Assembly: GCA_002633025.1 (NCBI GenBank)
Contig: NMRB01001444.1
Location: 41,482-105,481 of the forward strand
Direction of reading: 5' to 3'
DNA length: 64,000 nucleotides
From: Notospermus geniculatus
Lineage: Eukaryota; Nemertea; Pilidiophora; Heteronemertea; Lineidae
The position numbers and the translations under genes were made by a program. How positions within the stretch are numbered: position 1 is the stretch's first letter; each line of letters starts with the position of its first letter. Below, piece after piece: positions 33,097-42,930 of the stretch. The notes below the pieces were generated by a model. The model searched no databases. It saw only the letters and a program-made list of their open reading frames with translations, and was not told where the DNA came from.

Positions 33097-34631
33097 AGAG
33101 CAAAAGCCTGCCTGTTGTACCTCGTTCTGCTAAACTCAGCACTTGATCGTCCATAAGCGAATTCAAAGGGGAAACAATAATAGAAATCTGAGGCAGGTGA
33201 GACTTCTGTTTTTTTCTGAAGTAGCCATGGTACAAGCTGAAATATCAGACTTTTGCCGTAGCCTGTTGGCAGAATACCAAAAGCCTACGGGCTAATTTCT
33301 TTCAATATCTATTTGCAGATTTTTCAATGCAAATTCAACCTGGAGCTCTTTTTTGCAAAACAAACTGCTTCCAGAAATGCCTTTCTCTCGACAGGGGCAA
33401 GTGCCATAATTGATGCTAACCATATCTCCAGGAACTGTCAAAAACAGCTGATCATACACGCACGTGTAATGGTAGGGTGAGCACGCGATGTAAACAGAAA
33501 AGTGAACCATCGATCGATTAGAGTAAACGTCATATTATTACGTGAAACTATTTTATTCCGATACGAATGATACCGGTATCAATTTATTTTCAAATTTGGC
33601 GTTAAGAGTTGTTCCCGGGGCTTTTTATTTCTTACTACAAGGATTTAATTTATTCGCGAGCAAGTAACTAAGGGTACCAGATCAGGTTGTGATTAGGCCG
33701 ACCTAACAAATTCTACATGCACGCGGCAAACTCCAAAATGGTGGCCTTCCACCTATGCTAGTGGTTAAATGAGGTACGATATTTTGCCGCTAGTGTCAAG
33801 TGTGTAACTGAGGGTCTGGCTGCAACATCTAAAACTAGTGTTATGCTGCTTTGCGCACGGCTGGCGTCAGTCACGTGATCTTGCAATAGAGCGCCGTTAT
33901 TTTGCAATCATGTGACACCCCCGTCCAAGATAAATATGGCCAATCAGCATGGCTGTAGCATCTGAATTCAAAATCGACCAATCAGCTTTGATAACAGCTG
34001 GGTCGGTATTCTCGTCAATCTGGCCCGCCCGAGTTGTTGTTCCGCCTTTTCCATGGCTCCACTAACACCTCTGGCGCCAGCTCACCGCACTCTGCAAAGG
34101 CCTTGCAAAACCACTTTATCGTCAATAAATAGATCATAATCTAGTCTGATATTACTGACACAATGTATTGAGGGAGGAATTTTGTAATAAGAAACAGGCA
34201 TTCACGGAGTGAATGGTATTTTGAGGAGAACTATTTCTGCATCAGCGGAAGTAGGTATACAGCACAAGGCGGTGATCAATGCGACGTGCCAACTACGTTT
34301 CGGTTAGGGTTTTAGTTAGAACCCTGCGAATAACCAATCAGAATGTCGGAATTATATCACGTGGGTTTTGTTTATTTACACTTTTACTCGATACACGTGT
34401 TGAAACAGAGGAGGCGGCCATCTTGAATAACGTCAGTAGTTTAGGCTGGTGGCAGAGATATAAAGGTGGAGCCAGCGTAGCGACCGGCGTAACCGTACAT
34501 CGATGCTTGGAGAATGTATTCTCGTAACAAAAATTGTCGACGTTGGTCTCAGTCTCTGTAATGCTGCGCAGTTCGCGCATACGTATTACAGACACTTAGT
34601 GCCTCAGTCTATCTGCCGTGCGACTTGCTAT
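33097..34631. other. Unannotated stretch
   Basis: No gene, repeat or RNA recognised in about 1.5 kb. Confidence 0.3.
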
Positions 34632-34823
34632 TAAAGCTGACGTGAACGAACAAAAAGCCCCCCATGCGACGAGCAAGAGAAGTGCAAACGCCCTGCAAAT
34701 ACCTCAAACGAAGGCTCATAACATGGTAGACTCCACGAGGCCAGGAGGGCGCCACCTTATTTGTCTTCGAGCTGTCAGGGTGTCAACATCCTCTGGTTAG
34801 CTGAACACTTTTTTTGAAAGAAA

Positions 34824-34898
34824 ACTGACCCAGCTGGGAATCGAACCCGCGCCTTGGTATCTCTGTTCCACCGTCTTCCCCATTCGGCCACCGAACTT
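34824..34898 (-). tRNA. tRNA-like sequence (pseudo-tRNA or SINE head)
   Basis: On the minus strand TGGCCGAATGGGGAAG resembles an A box and GGGTTCGATTCCC is a perfect B box with a T arm. Spacing is tRNA-like, but I could not close a good acceptor or anticodon stem, so a functional tRNA is unlikely. Confidence 0.4.
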
Positions 34899-34993
34899 GT
34901 TGGAAGATTTCTCATGTTTTCTCTTATTCGTAGTATTATTACGTAAGTCGAAGGTCTACGTCTATGACAAACACAAATCATGTCTCTGTCAGC

Positions 34994-35068
34994 TGGTTCG
35001 TTGGCTGAGTGGATAGAGTGGTAGATTACAAATCAGAAGACCGACGGTTCGAATCCCGTCTAAATGAC
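34994..35068 (+). tRNA. tRNA-like sequence (pseudo-tRNA or SINE head)
   Basis: TGGCTGAGTGGATAGAG matches an A box and GACGGTTCGAATCCCGTC forms a T arm with B box. The acceptor ends (GGTTCGT and TAAATGA) do not pair and the anticodon stem is poor. Convergent in position with the minus-strand copy 100 bp away. Confidence 0.45.
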
Positions 35069-35268
35069 TATAATTTTTTTTCTTTGAATAGTGTGAGAGG
35101 TATCCGGAGATGTTGACAGCTCGGTTTCCTGAAGGCAAATAAGGTGGTGCCCTCCTGGCGTCGTGGGGTCTATCATGTTCTGAGCCTTCGTTTGATGTAT
35201 TTGTAAGGGCGTTTGTAATTCTCTTGCTCGTCGCATGAGGGCTTTTTGTTCGTTCACGTCAGCTTTAA

Positions 35269-35681
35269 AGCCAGATGTTCCTACACAAAATGTATAGACT
35301 GATAACTTAACGGTGATGCAATAATATGACTCACTTGAGTGATAATGTTGTTTATTCATGCATTATTGTAACACCCGTAATATACAATACAATAGAATAT
35401 AAGTACATACAAGCCTGGCGGCGACAGGATTCACAAGGTGACTTCAGGGTTGGCACTTGGCCTCATTCCCCCAGGCCTCAGTTGCTAAATTCACTCAATG
35501 CAGAACACGTACTCCAATCGTGCACAATGAGTGTCACCTATAATTAATTCTTCTGACGTGTGGATTGACGGATCCCAAGTGCGAATCTGGTCTGCGGATG
35601 ATGCCATCTGACACCTTGATTGTTACCACCAGTTGGCTTATATTTCTGTGTAGTTGGGCTGAAAAAGGTGATTCTCTCAGC
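35269..35681. other. Unannotated stretch
   Basis: It starts with the GTTCCTACACAAAATGTATA phrase shared with about 29290; nothing else recognised. Confidence 0.35.
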
Positions 35682-36118
35682 ATGAAGTGGGCGAGTAGGC
35701 CTACCCCTCAAACTTCCGGTGGCACATCGGCTTTCGTTACTTCGGGCGGTGCGACGGCAGTTTACGACACCGCAGGCCTTCATCTAAAAGACGGCGTTGT
35801 TGCTGTCGCCGCTTATAACGTTATGACCTTTCCCCTTCCACCGATTCTAGCCACGATTGGCCTCCTCGGTAATTTTTTAGCCATTTTTAATGAACCAGAA
35901 AAAGTACAAAAAAGCACCACGTGTTTTTTATGCGCAACATGGCCGTGTCGGACAGCGTGTACATAAATGCAAGACTTTGCCTGCGTTCGCTGTTAGCGAT
36001 GGGGCCTCATCTCTTTGAAGACGTTCGTGTAAAGAGGGCTTTTTGTCTTCACTACCTCTCATGCTATCCTATCGGAATAATCCTTTTATCCTTGTATACT
36101 TTCTGCAATGGCCATTGA
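35682..36118 (+). pseudogene. GPCR fragment (N-terminus to TM3), frameshifted and truncated
   Basis: ATG at 35682 follows a pyrimidine-AG (CTCTCAG|C), so it may be an exon start. The first frame encodes a 60-residue extracellular part and TM1 (LPPILATIGLLGNFLAI with the GN motif). Near 35885-35900 the frame shifts; the second frame gives MNQKKYKKAPRVFYMRNMAV then SDSVYINARL, the first intracellular loop and TM2, and a TM3-like CLHYLSCYPIGIILLSLY before a stop at 36116-36118. No DRY region or later helices follow. The IxLxGNxLxI and MAVSDS patterns resemble the 11 kb receptor, so the two may be distant paralogues. Non-functional as it stands. Confidence 0.7.
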
Positions 36119-37357
36119 CCATGTCATCACAGTAGGCCCTAACATGGCTCTGCACAATGCGCCGGAGCGATAATTGTTGTGTTTTGCATTAAATATACAC
36201 GTACAGCATTTGAGTAAAGCGTCTAAGTTTGTAGAAGTGTCTTCATTTTTCACGCAGTTACATACCTGTACATATGGATGGGATTTGATGAGAAAAGGGG
36301 GGAGTTATAAGCCAACTATTGGCGCTAGTGTACAGGGTGGTCCAAAGTGCTGCACAAGCATAATAGGAGCAGTCAGCCGCGCATATTGCCAACAGATGGC
36401 AGCAAAGTTCTAGTGGACCAATGTACAGGAAAATCTACGTGATTGCTGCTCGATCAATAATGACTGGGTCCCCGGACTGGGTCCGCTATATGCATTGAAT
36501 TGGGCCGTAGTGACACCTATTGGTCAACTCGCTGACAGCTCCTATTCCACTACCCAGATCCCAAAACCACTGGACCAATTGGGATCTTGGTGTCCTTTCT
36601 TTTAAAAAGATTCTCCATCCATTGCTCTAAGTCGTTGAGGGCTCTGGGTAGTAGCTACATCCTGGGTGAACAACCTGAGTAGTTTGTTGTTGTTGTCGGT
36701 CCGATCAATTCTGTCCTTGCCGGAACTAACCTTCCTCTTCAAAACAATGCTTGTTCGATATTTTTGGGGGGGAGGGAGAGGGGTACCCTGTATAGGCCCA
36801 GGCCAGACGACGTTAAAGGACCACTGTACTTATTTGACGGCAAATATTAAAATGCATAAGACATATAATTTTTGTGTAAGACATGACAAGACAAAACGTC
36901 GCACGATTTGGCGATCAATATTCCTACCTCGTCACTTTTCAATTCATACAAATAAACAAAAGTATTGACTGATTACGTCATTACTTCGCCTGCGATCAGT
37001 TGGTTCTAAGAATCGACACCCGTTTCCTGCATTTTCACCAGGGGTTCATATCATCTGGTGACAAACGGCCATTCACTATCAACAAGTCAAAATTAAGACT
37101 AGGCCTACTCCTTATAATCCTGTTACTGTTTCCCTTTTCTGGCCGCCACAGAACGTACGCTCACGACCGACTACTCGTTACACGCTTGATTTCAATTTCC
37201 TTCTTTACGTCGCGAGATTGTCGCTGTGACGTCACTGACGGTCGCCCAAATTTTCACGAATATGACCGAAGGGCTTCGAAATAGTCACCCAATGTCAAAC
37301 CAGGGGCCTTTCACGGTGTAGGTCAACATGCACAAGAGGAAATTTTCGCCTCTCTAG
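36119..37357. other. Unannotated stretch with a mariner-like end
   Basis: TACAGGGTGGTCCAAAG (36330) resembles a mariner terminal repeat. The minus-strand reading GWRIFLKERTP near 36600 resembles GWRVFLEERRH near 52840, next to TTTTGGACCACCCTGTA (52913). So both loci carry pieces of one mariner-like family. Nothing else recognised. Confidence 0.35.
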
Positions 37358-37603
37358 ATGAAATTCACTATTTACCAAATCGTGGTGAGTGGTTGGAGTT
37401 TACGGTCAACGTCTTTGGATGATGGAGAAGAAAAGTCCCGTATTTCATGTGCTGCTGTCTGCCTCATCGTCATGAACTGTACGACCTTCGCAACGATTCC
37501 AAAACGCGGCAGCCTTGTCTGTCAGATGAGTGACCGGCGGGGGACATGCATGGAGAAACACGAAGCTGTGAGGTGTCCGCGAGCTGAGATGTTTCAAAAG
37601 AAG
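37358..37603 (+). CDS. PAN/apple-like domain exon (partial gene)
   Basis: An acceptor-like TCGCCTCTCTAG ends at 37357 and a good donor AAG|GTAATG follows at 37603, giving an 82-codon open exon ending in phase 0. The central part SRISCAAVCLIVMNCTTFAT and LVCQMSDRRGTC shows the PAN cysteine pattern (CxxxC, about five to C, CQ-hydrophobic), as in the exon at 21.6 kb, though the sequences are only distantly alike. Such modules occur in secreted or cell-surface proteins. The ATG directly after the acceptor may be internal rather than the start. No adjoining exons were identified. Confidence 0.45.
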
Positions 37604-37690
37604 GTAATGAACTTGATCCTACGGCATTTCAAGTGAATCTGACAGCATTATGATCGGCTGTGTTGGTTTGTGCAGAACGTGCCCCAGAAC

Positions 37691-37800
37691 AGGGCCCATG
37701 TTCCCGAAGCCGTCGTTAGGTTAACGATGTCGTTAAAACTGGAAAAATGCATAGCGTAACGACATCGTTAACCTTACGACGGCTTCGGGAACATGGGTCC
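37691..37800. mobile_element. 110-bp hairpin element, 5-bp duplication AGAAC
   Basis: AGAAC at 37686-37690 and 37801-37805. The arms GGGCCCATGTTCCCGAAGCC and complement extend about 45 bp with CGTTAACGAT-like words; the loop is small. Same family as 4455-4527. Confidence 0.8.
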
Positions 37801-37805
37801 AGAAC

Positions 37806-38791
37806 GCACTGGGTTGGTTTGGCTGCTATAGAATTTGGGGGAACTGTATTAGGCTACCACGCGTGAGTAGTTTTATGCTGGTGTCTCGTAGTCTTAAATT
37901 TATCGATTTCCTTAAAGGTTACCTGAAAGGGTTTTACCGACTTCTGGTTTTCTGCGTAATACTGCAGAGCATTAATCAGATATCAGGGAACTGAAAACCG
38001 CATGAAAATCGGGTCACCCATTCCCAAGTTATGGGAATTTAAAAAGGGTGGCTATACCACCCTGGCAACCATGTCAGGCAGCGGAGAAAAGTACATTTGA
38101 TGTCGTTGGATTTTTTAAACATATAAAAAACATTAAAATAACGTCATTTAACTTGGGCAGTTAGGTGTAGTTTTGATGTATTTTTCTTGTTCAGTCAGTC
38201 CTACTGCAGTTATTTCCTTAATATGGATGCTGAGGACAATATTTGGATATCTGGACAGCACAATTGACCTCACGAACCCACCGCCTGGACAGCCATGGAT
38301 ACCAAGTTGTTTGGTTGTCATGTGGAAACAACATCTTAAATTTGGTATAACGCTATAATTAATAGTCCAATCTTCATGCAACTTTCACTGAATTGTTTTT
38401 TACTCGAACCACTTTTCAGAGGAAAAAATTATGAAATGCCTTTCAGGTAACCTTTAAGGTCGATGTAAATCCTTGCGTGGCGCCAAACTGCCCAACTTCA
38501 ACTCGTGATAATTCATTGATAACAATGACTACAAATGTATTTCTGGTACGGTATGTTACGTATGAAGCGTCTAAGTGAAATTTGACCCTAAATTACTGGA
38601 CGCAAGGATCCCGGAACCGCCGATAGGCGGCAGTACACGACGAAGGCTTTTTGTGGATCGCTGCTGATATTTTTATAGTGTAGGCGATTTTTGGGTTTGT
38701 ACATGTAGCTCATAGGCGTTCGTTTGGCACCAAGGGGATGAAGTTGCTCGTTGTTATGACTGTCCATCAATAGATAATAGGGAAAGATATA
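37806..38791. other. Probable AGGTTACCTGAAAGG foldback and unannotated flank
   Basis: AAAGGTTACCTGAAAGGGTT (37914) and CCTTTCAGGTAACCTTTAA (about 38438) are inverted and may bound a roughly 545-bp element. No gene recognised. Confidence 0.45.
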
Positions 38792-39221
38792 GATAGTGAG
38801 TCATACTCCAGAATTCACGAATTTTCGACCCCAACCGGGGTCTTTTTCAAGTGGAACTTTACAATCTGAAACTCTAGAAAAGACTGAGCTGAAACCCAAA
38901 TGTAGAACTGCATAAATCTGTGTAGACAGGACAAACAAGCAATTAAGGGAAGAATAGCGACCAAGCCCCACGGGTGGCCGCTGGACAATTAAGAAGAAGC
39001 TATTTTAGCTGAAAGAAAAGGTTGAATAACTGCAGGGTTGCTCAGCCTGACCAAGCAGAGTGCAGGTAACTGGCGCAGAGCTTCATTTGGCTGAAAGAAA
39101 GTTTATAAATTAATAAGACATGTGTAATACATAACAAGCACAAAACGAAAAGATGCACAAAGGTCAACACAAAGTAAAGGAATATAAAGGAAGTTAACTT
39201 CCAGATTTGTAGGGAAAAAAA

Positions 39222-39235
39222 NNNNNNNNNNNNNN
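39222..39235. other. Assembly gap (14 N)
   Basis: Undetermined bases at the exact centre of the palindrome, flanked by A and T runs. Confidence 0.99.
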
Positions 39236-39603
39236 TTTTTTTCCCTACAAATCTGGAAGTTAACTTCCTTTATATTCCTTTACTTTGTGTTGACCTTTGT
39301 GCATCTTTTCGTTTTGTGCTTGTTATGTATTACACATGTCTTATTAATTTATAAACTTTCTTTCAGCCAAATGAAGCTCTGCGCCAGTTACCTGCACTCT
39401 GCTTGGTCAGGCTGAGCAACCCTGCAGTTATTCAACCTTTTCTTTCAGCTAAAATAGCTTCTTCTTAATTGTCCAGCGGCCACCCGTGGGGCTTGGTCGC
39501 TATTCTTCCCTTAATTGCTTGTTTGTCCTGTCTACACAGATTTATGTAGTTCTACATTTGGGTTTCAGCTCAGTCTTTTCTAGAGTTTCAGATTGTAAAG
39601 TTC

Positions 39604-39651
39604 CACTTGAAAAAGACCCCGGTTGGGGTCGAAAATTCGTGAATTCTGGAG
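39604..39651 (+). ncRNA. Hammerhead-like motif, copy 3
   Basis: CTTGAAAAAGACCCCGGTTG, GGGTCGAAA, then an AATTCGTGAATT hairpin. It is more degenerate than the 1383 copy (CTTGAAA for CTGANGA). The mirror copy is at 38808-38855 on the minus strand. Confidence 0.3.
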
Positions 39652-39721
39652 ATTGACTCTTGTTTATTATCATTTAGTGTGTCAATTTTGTGCTTTTTGT
39701 ACCTTGATAGTGAGTCATACT

Positions 39722-39957
39722 GTTCAGAAAGCGATGTTGAATTTAAAGATATTTGGGTGTTTTTTGAGATAATGAGACAAGCACAGGTATTGTTGACGTA
39801 ACGACATGCCGCCGCCTGTTGCAAGCGGTGTACTTGTCTGCGTCATGTATGGCAGTGAACGTGTGCATTGTGTCAGACGGTTGAACAGCACAGGTTATCG
39901 TGACGTCATGGGTTTCAGCCGCCGGCTTATGATGTACACATTGTTTGGGGTAGTACA
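39722..39957. other. Unannotated stretch
   Basis: Nothing recognised. Confidence 0.3.
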
Positions 39958-40316
39958 GCCGAATCGGTTAATGTCGTCCTGGGTATAACAGAAATATACC
40001 CAGGTTCAATGTCGTCCCACAAAACTGTACCCTGGGTATACTCTAAATTCCCACTTACCTGTCCCATTCCTGAACTAGGAAAAATGACTAAATCCAAAGT
40101 TGAAGGTAATGGGGTGGGGGTATGGTCAGAAACAGTAATGTCCTGTCCACTTACTTGTCCCACTCCAGAGCCTGGCAAAGAATGACAGCGGTGCGATAAC
40201 TTCAACTTGGGATTTGGTCATTTTTTCTGAGTTCAGGAATGGGACAGGTAAGTGGGAATTTAGAGTAGTTCGATCTACAAAAGTATACCCAGTACCGTAG
40301 TTTTGAGCCTAGGTAC
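39958..40316. repeat. Solo terminal repeat of a Mutator-like element, interrupted
   Basis: GCCGAATCGGTTAATGTCG to GAGCCTAGGTAC matches 60531-60662, except for the 225-bp insertion at 40041-40265. The opposite terminus is absent. Confidence 0.8.
40041..40265. mobile_element. TA-flanked hairpin-ended element (225 bp)
   Basis: It is flanked by TA (40039-40040 and 40266-40267). The ends CTCTAAATTCCCACTTACCT are inverted over 35 bp. The 60.6 kb copy of the host repeat has the uninterrupted CCCTGGGTATAGTTCGATC, proving insertion at TA. Tc1/mariner-type mobilisation is likely. Confidence 0.85.
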
Positions 40317-40504
40317 ACTCATGGCCAAAAGTAGATGGACAGCAGTTTATCTTGAATATCTCCAAACCAATGGGGTGAAGAAAATTGAATCCGACATATG
40401 AAGGGGTAAATTTTCCTGGCTATCTAATGGTATCAGCGTCGAAAAAATCCGCTGAAAACCGCATTGGACAGAAGGAATTTTGTAAAGGTATGTTTTTTGC
40501 TACT
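40317..40504. other. Unannotated stretch
   Basis: Nothing recognised. Confidence 0.3.
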
Positions 40505-41155
40505 TTTTAGCTCACCCGTGAGCTTTAGTCGTCAGTCAGCGTCCGTCGTCCGTCGTCGTCCGTACGTAAACTTTTGGTTTGTTAGCGCTCTAGCGCCTTT
40601 ATTTCTTGACAAACCTTTTTGGTCTTTGGTGGGTGTATATATGGGCCAAAGATCTAGATCGAGTTCGATTTTGAGCACGGTTGAATTCCTATTTTGGCCC
40701 CCAGGGGGCGTTTTGTGAAAAATTCAATGGGCTTATTTTGATAATGGTTTGAACTATCGTGTTGAAATTTTGTACACATGTACCTCTAGGTCATAGCAAC
40801 TTGCACATGAAATTTCGGTGAAATCTTATTCTTGACTTTGCCACTAGGGGGCCAAAACCCAAACCACTAAAAGTGCTATTAATTCTCTCTAACCAAGAGA
40901 CGGATTTTTGTTAAATTTTTATCATGGGATATCTAATGAGGATACATAAGATACTACCCGAGTTTTCAGTTTGACCTCTGTGACCTTGAAAAGCAGGTCA
41001 AAGTTCGTCTGAAATTACGAAGTTGGCTCTTTTTGTAATGGTTTGAGCTATTGCCTTGAAACTTCGCACATATCTACCTCTAGGCTGTAACAACTCAAAG
41101 ATGATTTTTTGGCAAAATCTGATTCTTCACTTTCCCACTAGGGGGATGATGATGA
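40505..41155 (+). repeat. GCTCACC-ended element, 3' truncated
   Basis: It starts TTTTTAGCTCACCCGTGAGC, has the GTCCGTCGTC microsatellite and two diverged internal units (CTTTGCCACTAGGGGG; CTTTCCCACTAGGGGG). The GGTGAGC 3' end is missing. Confidence 0.7.
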
Positions 41156-41611
41156 TTCCCACCACCAGGCTTCAAGACAAGCGGGCACAGTGCCATTGGC
41201 ACTATTTTTAATCCTCGCCGTCAATGTGAGAGTTTCAAGGTGGCCTACCTGACTCACATTGGGCCATTTGGACGTCTTCCGGCTGAAGATGCATCGGAAG
41301 TACTCCTGGTAGGTCTTCTCTCGACGGTTCCTGTAATTCGACTGATTTTCGTCCTTCAGTGCCGCTCACAGGTGGCGCTCGTGGGCCGGCGAAGGTCTAA
41401 CTCTGATACAGTATTTAGCATCGTAGAGCACGTGTGTTAATTTGTTGTAAACATCATACGTGCCCTCGCTTCGGCTAAGATTTGGTAAGGTTGTCATTCA
41501 TCAGGGGGTTTTATCTTGTGCAATCTAAATGGATATTATATTCGAAACACATCTGGAGTAACGGATGCTGCAGATAACTTTTTAAGGCCCGAATAAGCGC
41601 AAATTTAGACA
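41156..41611. other. Unannotated stretch
   Basis: Nothing recognised. Confidence 0.3.
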
Positions 41612-41837
41612 TTAAGGGCCGATTTTTTAAACGATAGTTAAGGTAAACCTCGGTTTAACCATCGGCTTTTCTGACACACCGTGAATTAACCAAAGTAAAC
41701 ATTTGAATTTTAGAATGTTTGGCTATCAACGATTCATAAAATCGAAAAATTCACTTCGATTAACAAACAGTTTGTCAACTGAGGGTTAATGAAACCCGAT
41801 GGTTATCTTAGCTATCGTTTAAAAAATCGGCCCTTAA
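41612..41837. repeat. TTAA-flanked foldback (226 bp)
   Basis: TTAA at 41612-41615 and 41834-41837; ends GGGCCGATTTTTTAAACGAT inverted at the right. The arms continue with GGTTAA/TTAACC words. Confidence 0.75.
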
Positions 41838-42004
41838 TCAAGTTGTCTGTACATTTTTGTAGACAGTGATGCATGGGGAAAACTGACTCGATCAAACATT
41901 CGCTTTCAACCCCTAAACCACATTTTTATCTGTTATTATAGAAGTTACTAATCTAAGAGGGCTAACAGGTGTTGACATGCACAGCAAACCCTTATTTCTG
42001 TGTG

Positions 42005-42930
42005 TTTTTAGTTCACCTGTGAGCTATAGTCGTCATGCGGTGTCCGTCGTCGGCGTCGTCGTCGTCGTCCGTCGTCGGCTTCCGTTAGCAGGGCACGTTT
42101 CGTAACCGCTGGAGCTATTGATCTGAAACTTGGTACATATATACCCCTAGGTCAGATGACCTATGACACCAAGTTTCGGTCCGATTCGATTCTTGGCTTG
42201 GCCTCCAGGTGGCCAAAACCAAAAACACAAAAAGTGCAATAACTCCTGAACTAATGACTGGATCATCTCCAAATTTTTATCATAGGTGTATCTAATTAGG
42301 ATACATAACATATGTAACGGGTTTTTGATTTCACCTACTTTTCAAGGTCACAAAGGTCAAAGTTCTACAAAAGTAACGAACCTGCCACAGTTCTTCATTA
42401 TTTCACCGAGCGACTTCATATCTTGCATAAACGTGTATTAGAGGGGTACCTTCAAAAATACCGAGTTTCGGCCTGATCAGACATCCAATATGGCCACCAG
42501 GTGGCGTAACGTGAAAATCATCCAAGTGCTGTAACTCAGGAACGGCTTGACCCAGAGTGCTCAAACTTGATATTTACCTCCCTCTAGATGACCTTTACAA
42601 GCACGTCCAATTTCGGCCTGATTAAACTTCCAATATGGCCGCCAGGTGGCGTAATCCGAAAATCATCAAATGTGCTATAACTCAGGAACGACTTGACGCA
42701 GAGCACTCAAATGTGCTATGTGGCTCCCTCTAGATGACCTTTATGTGCATGTGAAGTTTTGGCCCGATTGGACATCCAATATGGCCACCAGGTGGCATAA
42801 CCCAAAAATCAGCGAAGTCCTGCAACTTGGGAATGACTTGATGCAGATTGCTCATAACTGACATGTACCTCTCTCTGTCATTTCACTATTATGTCCAAAC
42901 GGGTGAGAACATGGTCCATGGACCATTTCA
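42005..42930 (+). mobile_element. GCTCACC-ended element, full-length copy
   Basis: From TTTAGTTCACCTGTGAGC to CGGGTGAGAACATGGTCCAT followed by GGACCATTTCAT. It contains the CGTCGTCGTCCG microsatellite and ATATGGCCGCCAGGTGGCGT units of about 145 bp. The 3' end has a perfect ATGGTCCATGGACCAT palindrome. It is joined head-to-tail to the next copy. Confidence 0.75.

Larger units (their letters stand above)
34632..35268. repeat. Long inverted repeat around tRNA-like sequences
   Basis: The left arm AAAGCTGACGTGAACGAACA to about 34795 pairs with the right arm from about 35100 to 35268 (GTTCACGTCAGCTTT), about 85-90% complementary over some 165 bp. The 300-bp spacer carries two tRNA-like sequences on opposite strands. 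Confidence 0.75.
38808..39705. mobile_element. Palindromic retroelement insertion, 16-bp target duplication
   Basis: GATAGTGAGTCATACT occurs at 38792-38807 and 39706-39721, bounding an 898-bp insertion. Two 414-bp arms (38808-39221 and 39236-39649) are near-perfect reverse complements around a 14-base gap in A/T homopolymer; at least one mismatch (38910 region, GCATAAA against ACATAAA) argues against a pure assembly copy. The right side has an unpaired tail (39650-39705). Facing copies, long duplications and hammerhead-like motifs fit a Penelope-like element; no reverse transcriptase is present. Confidence 0.75.

Noticed and set aside
34994-35068. Functional tRNA gene
   Set aside because: The T arm and both promoter boxes are good, but the acceptor and anticodon stems do not pair.
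38808-39705. Assembly-made inverted duplication
   Set aside because: Arms differ at one or more bases, one side has an extra tail, and a 16-bp target duplication brackets the whole.
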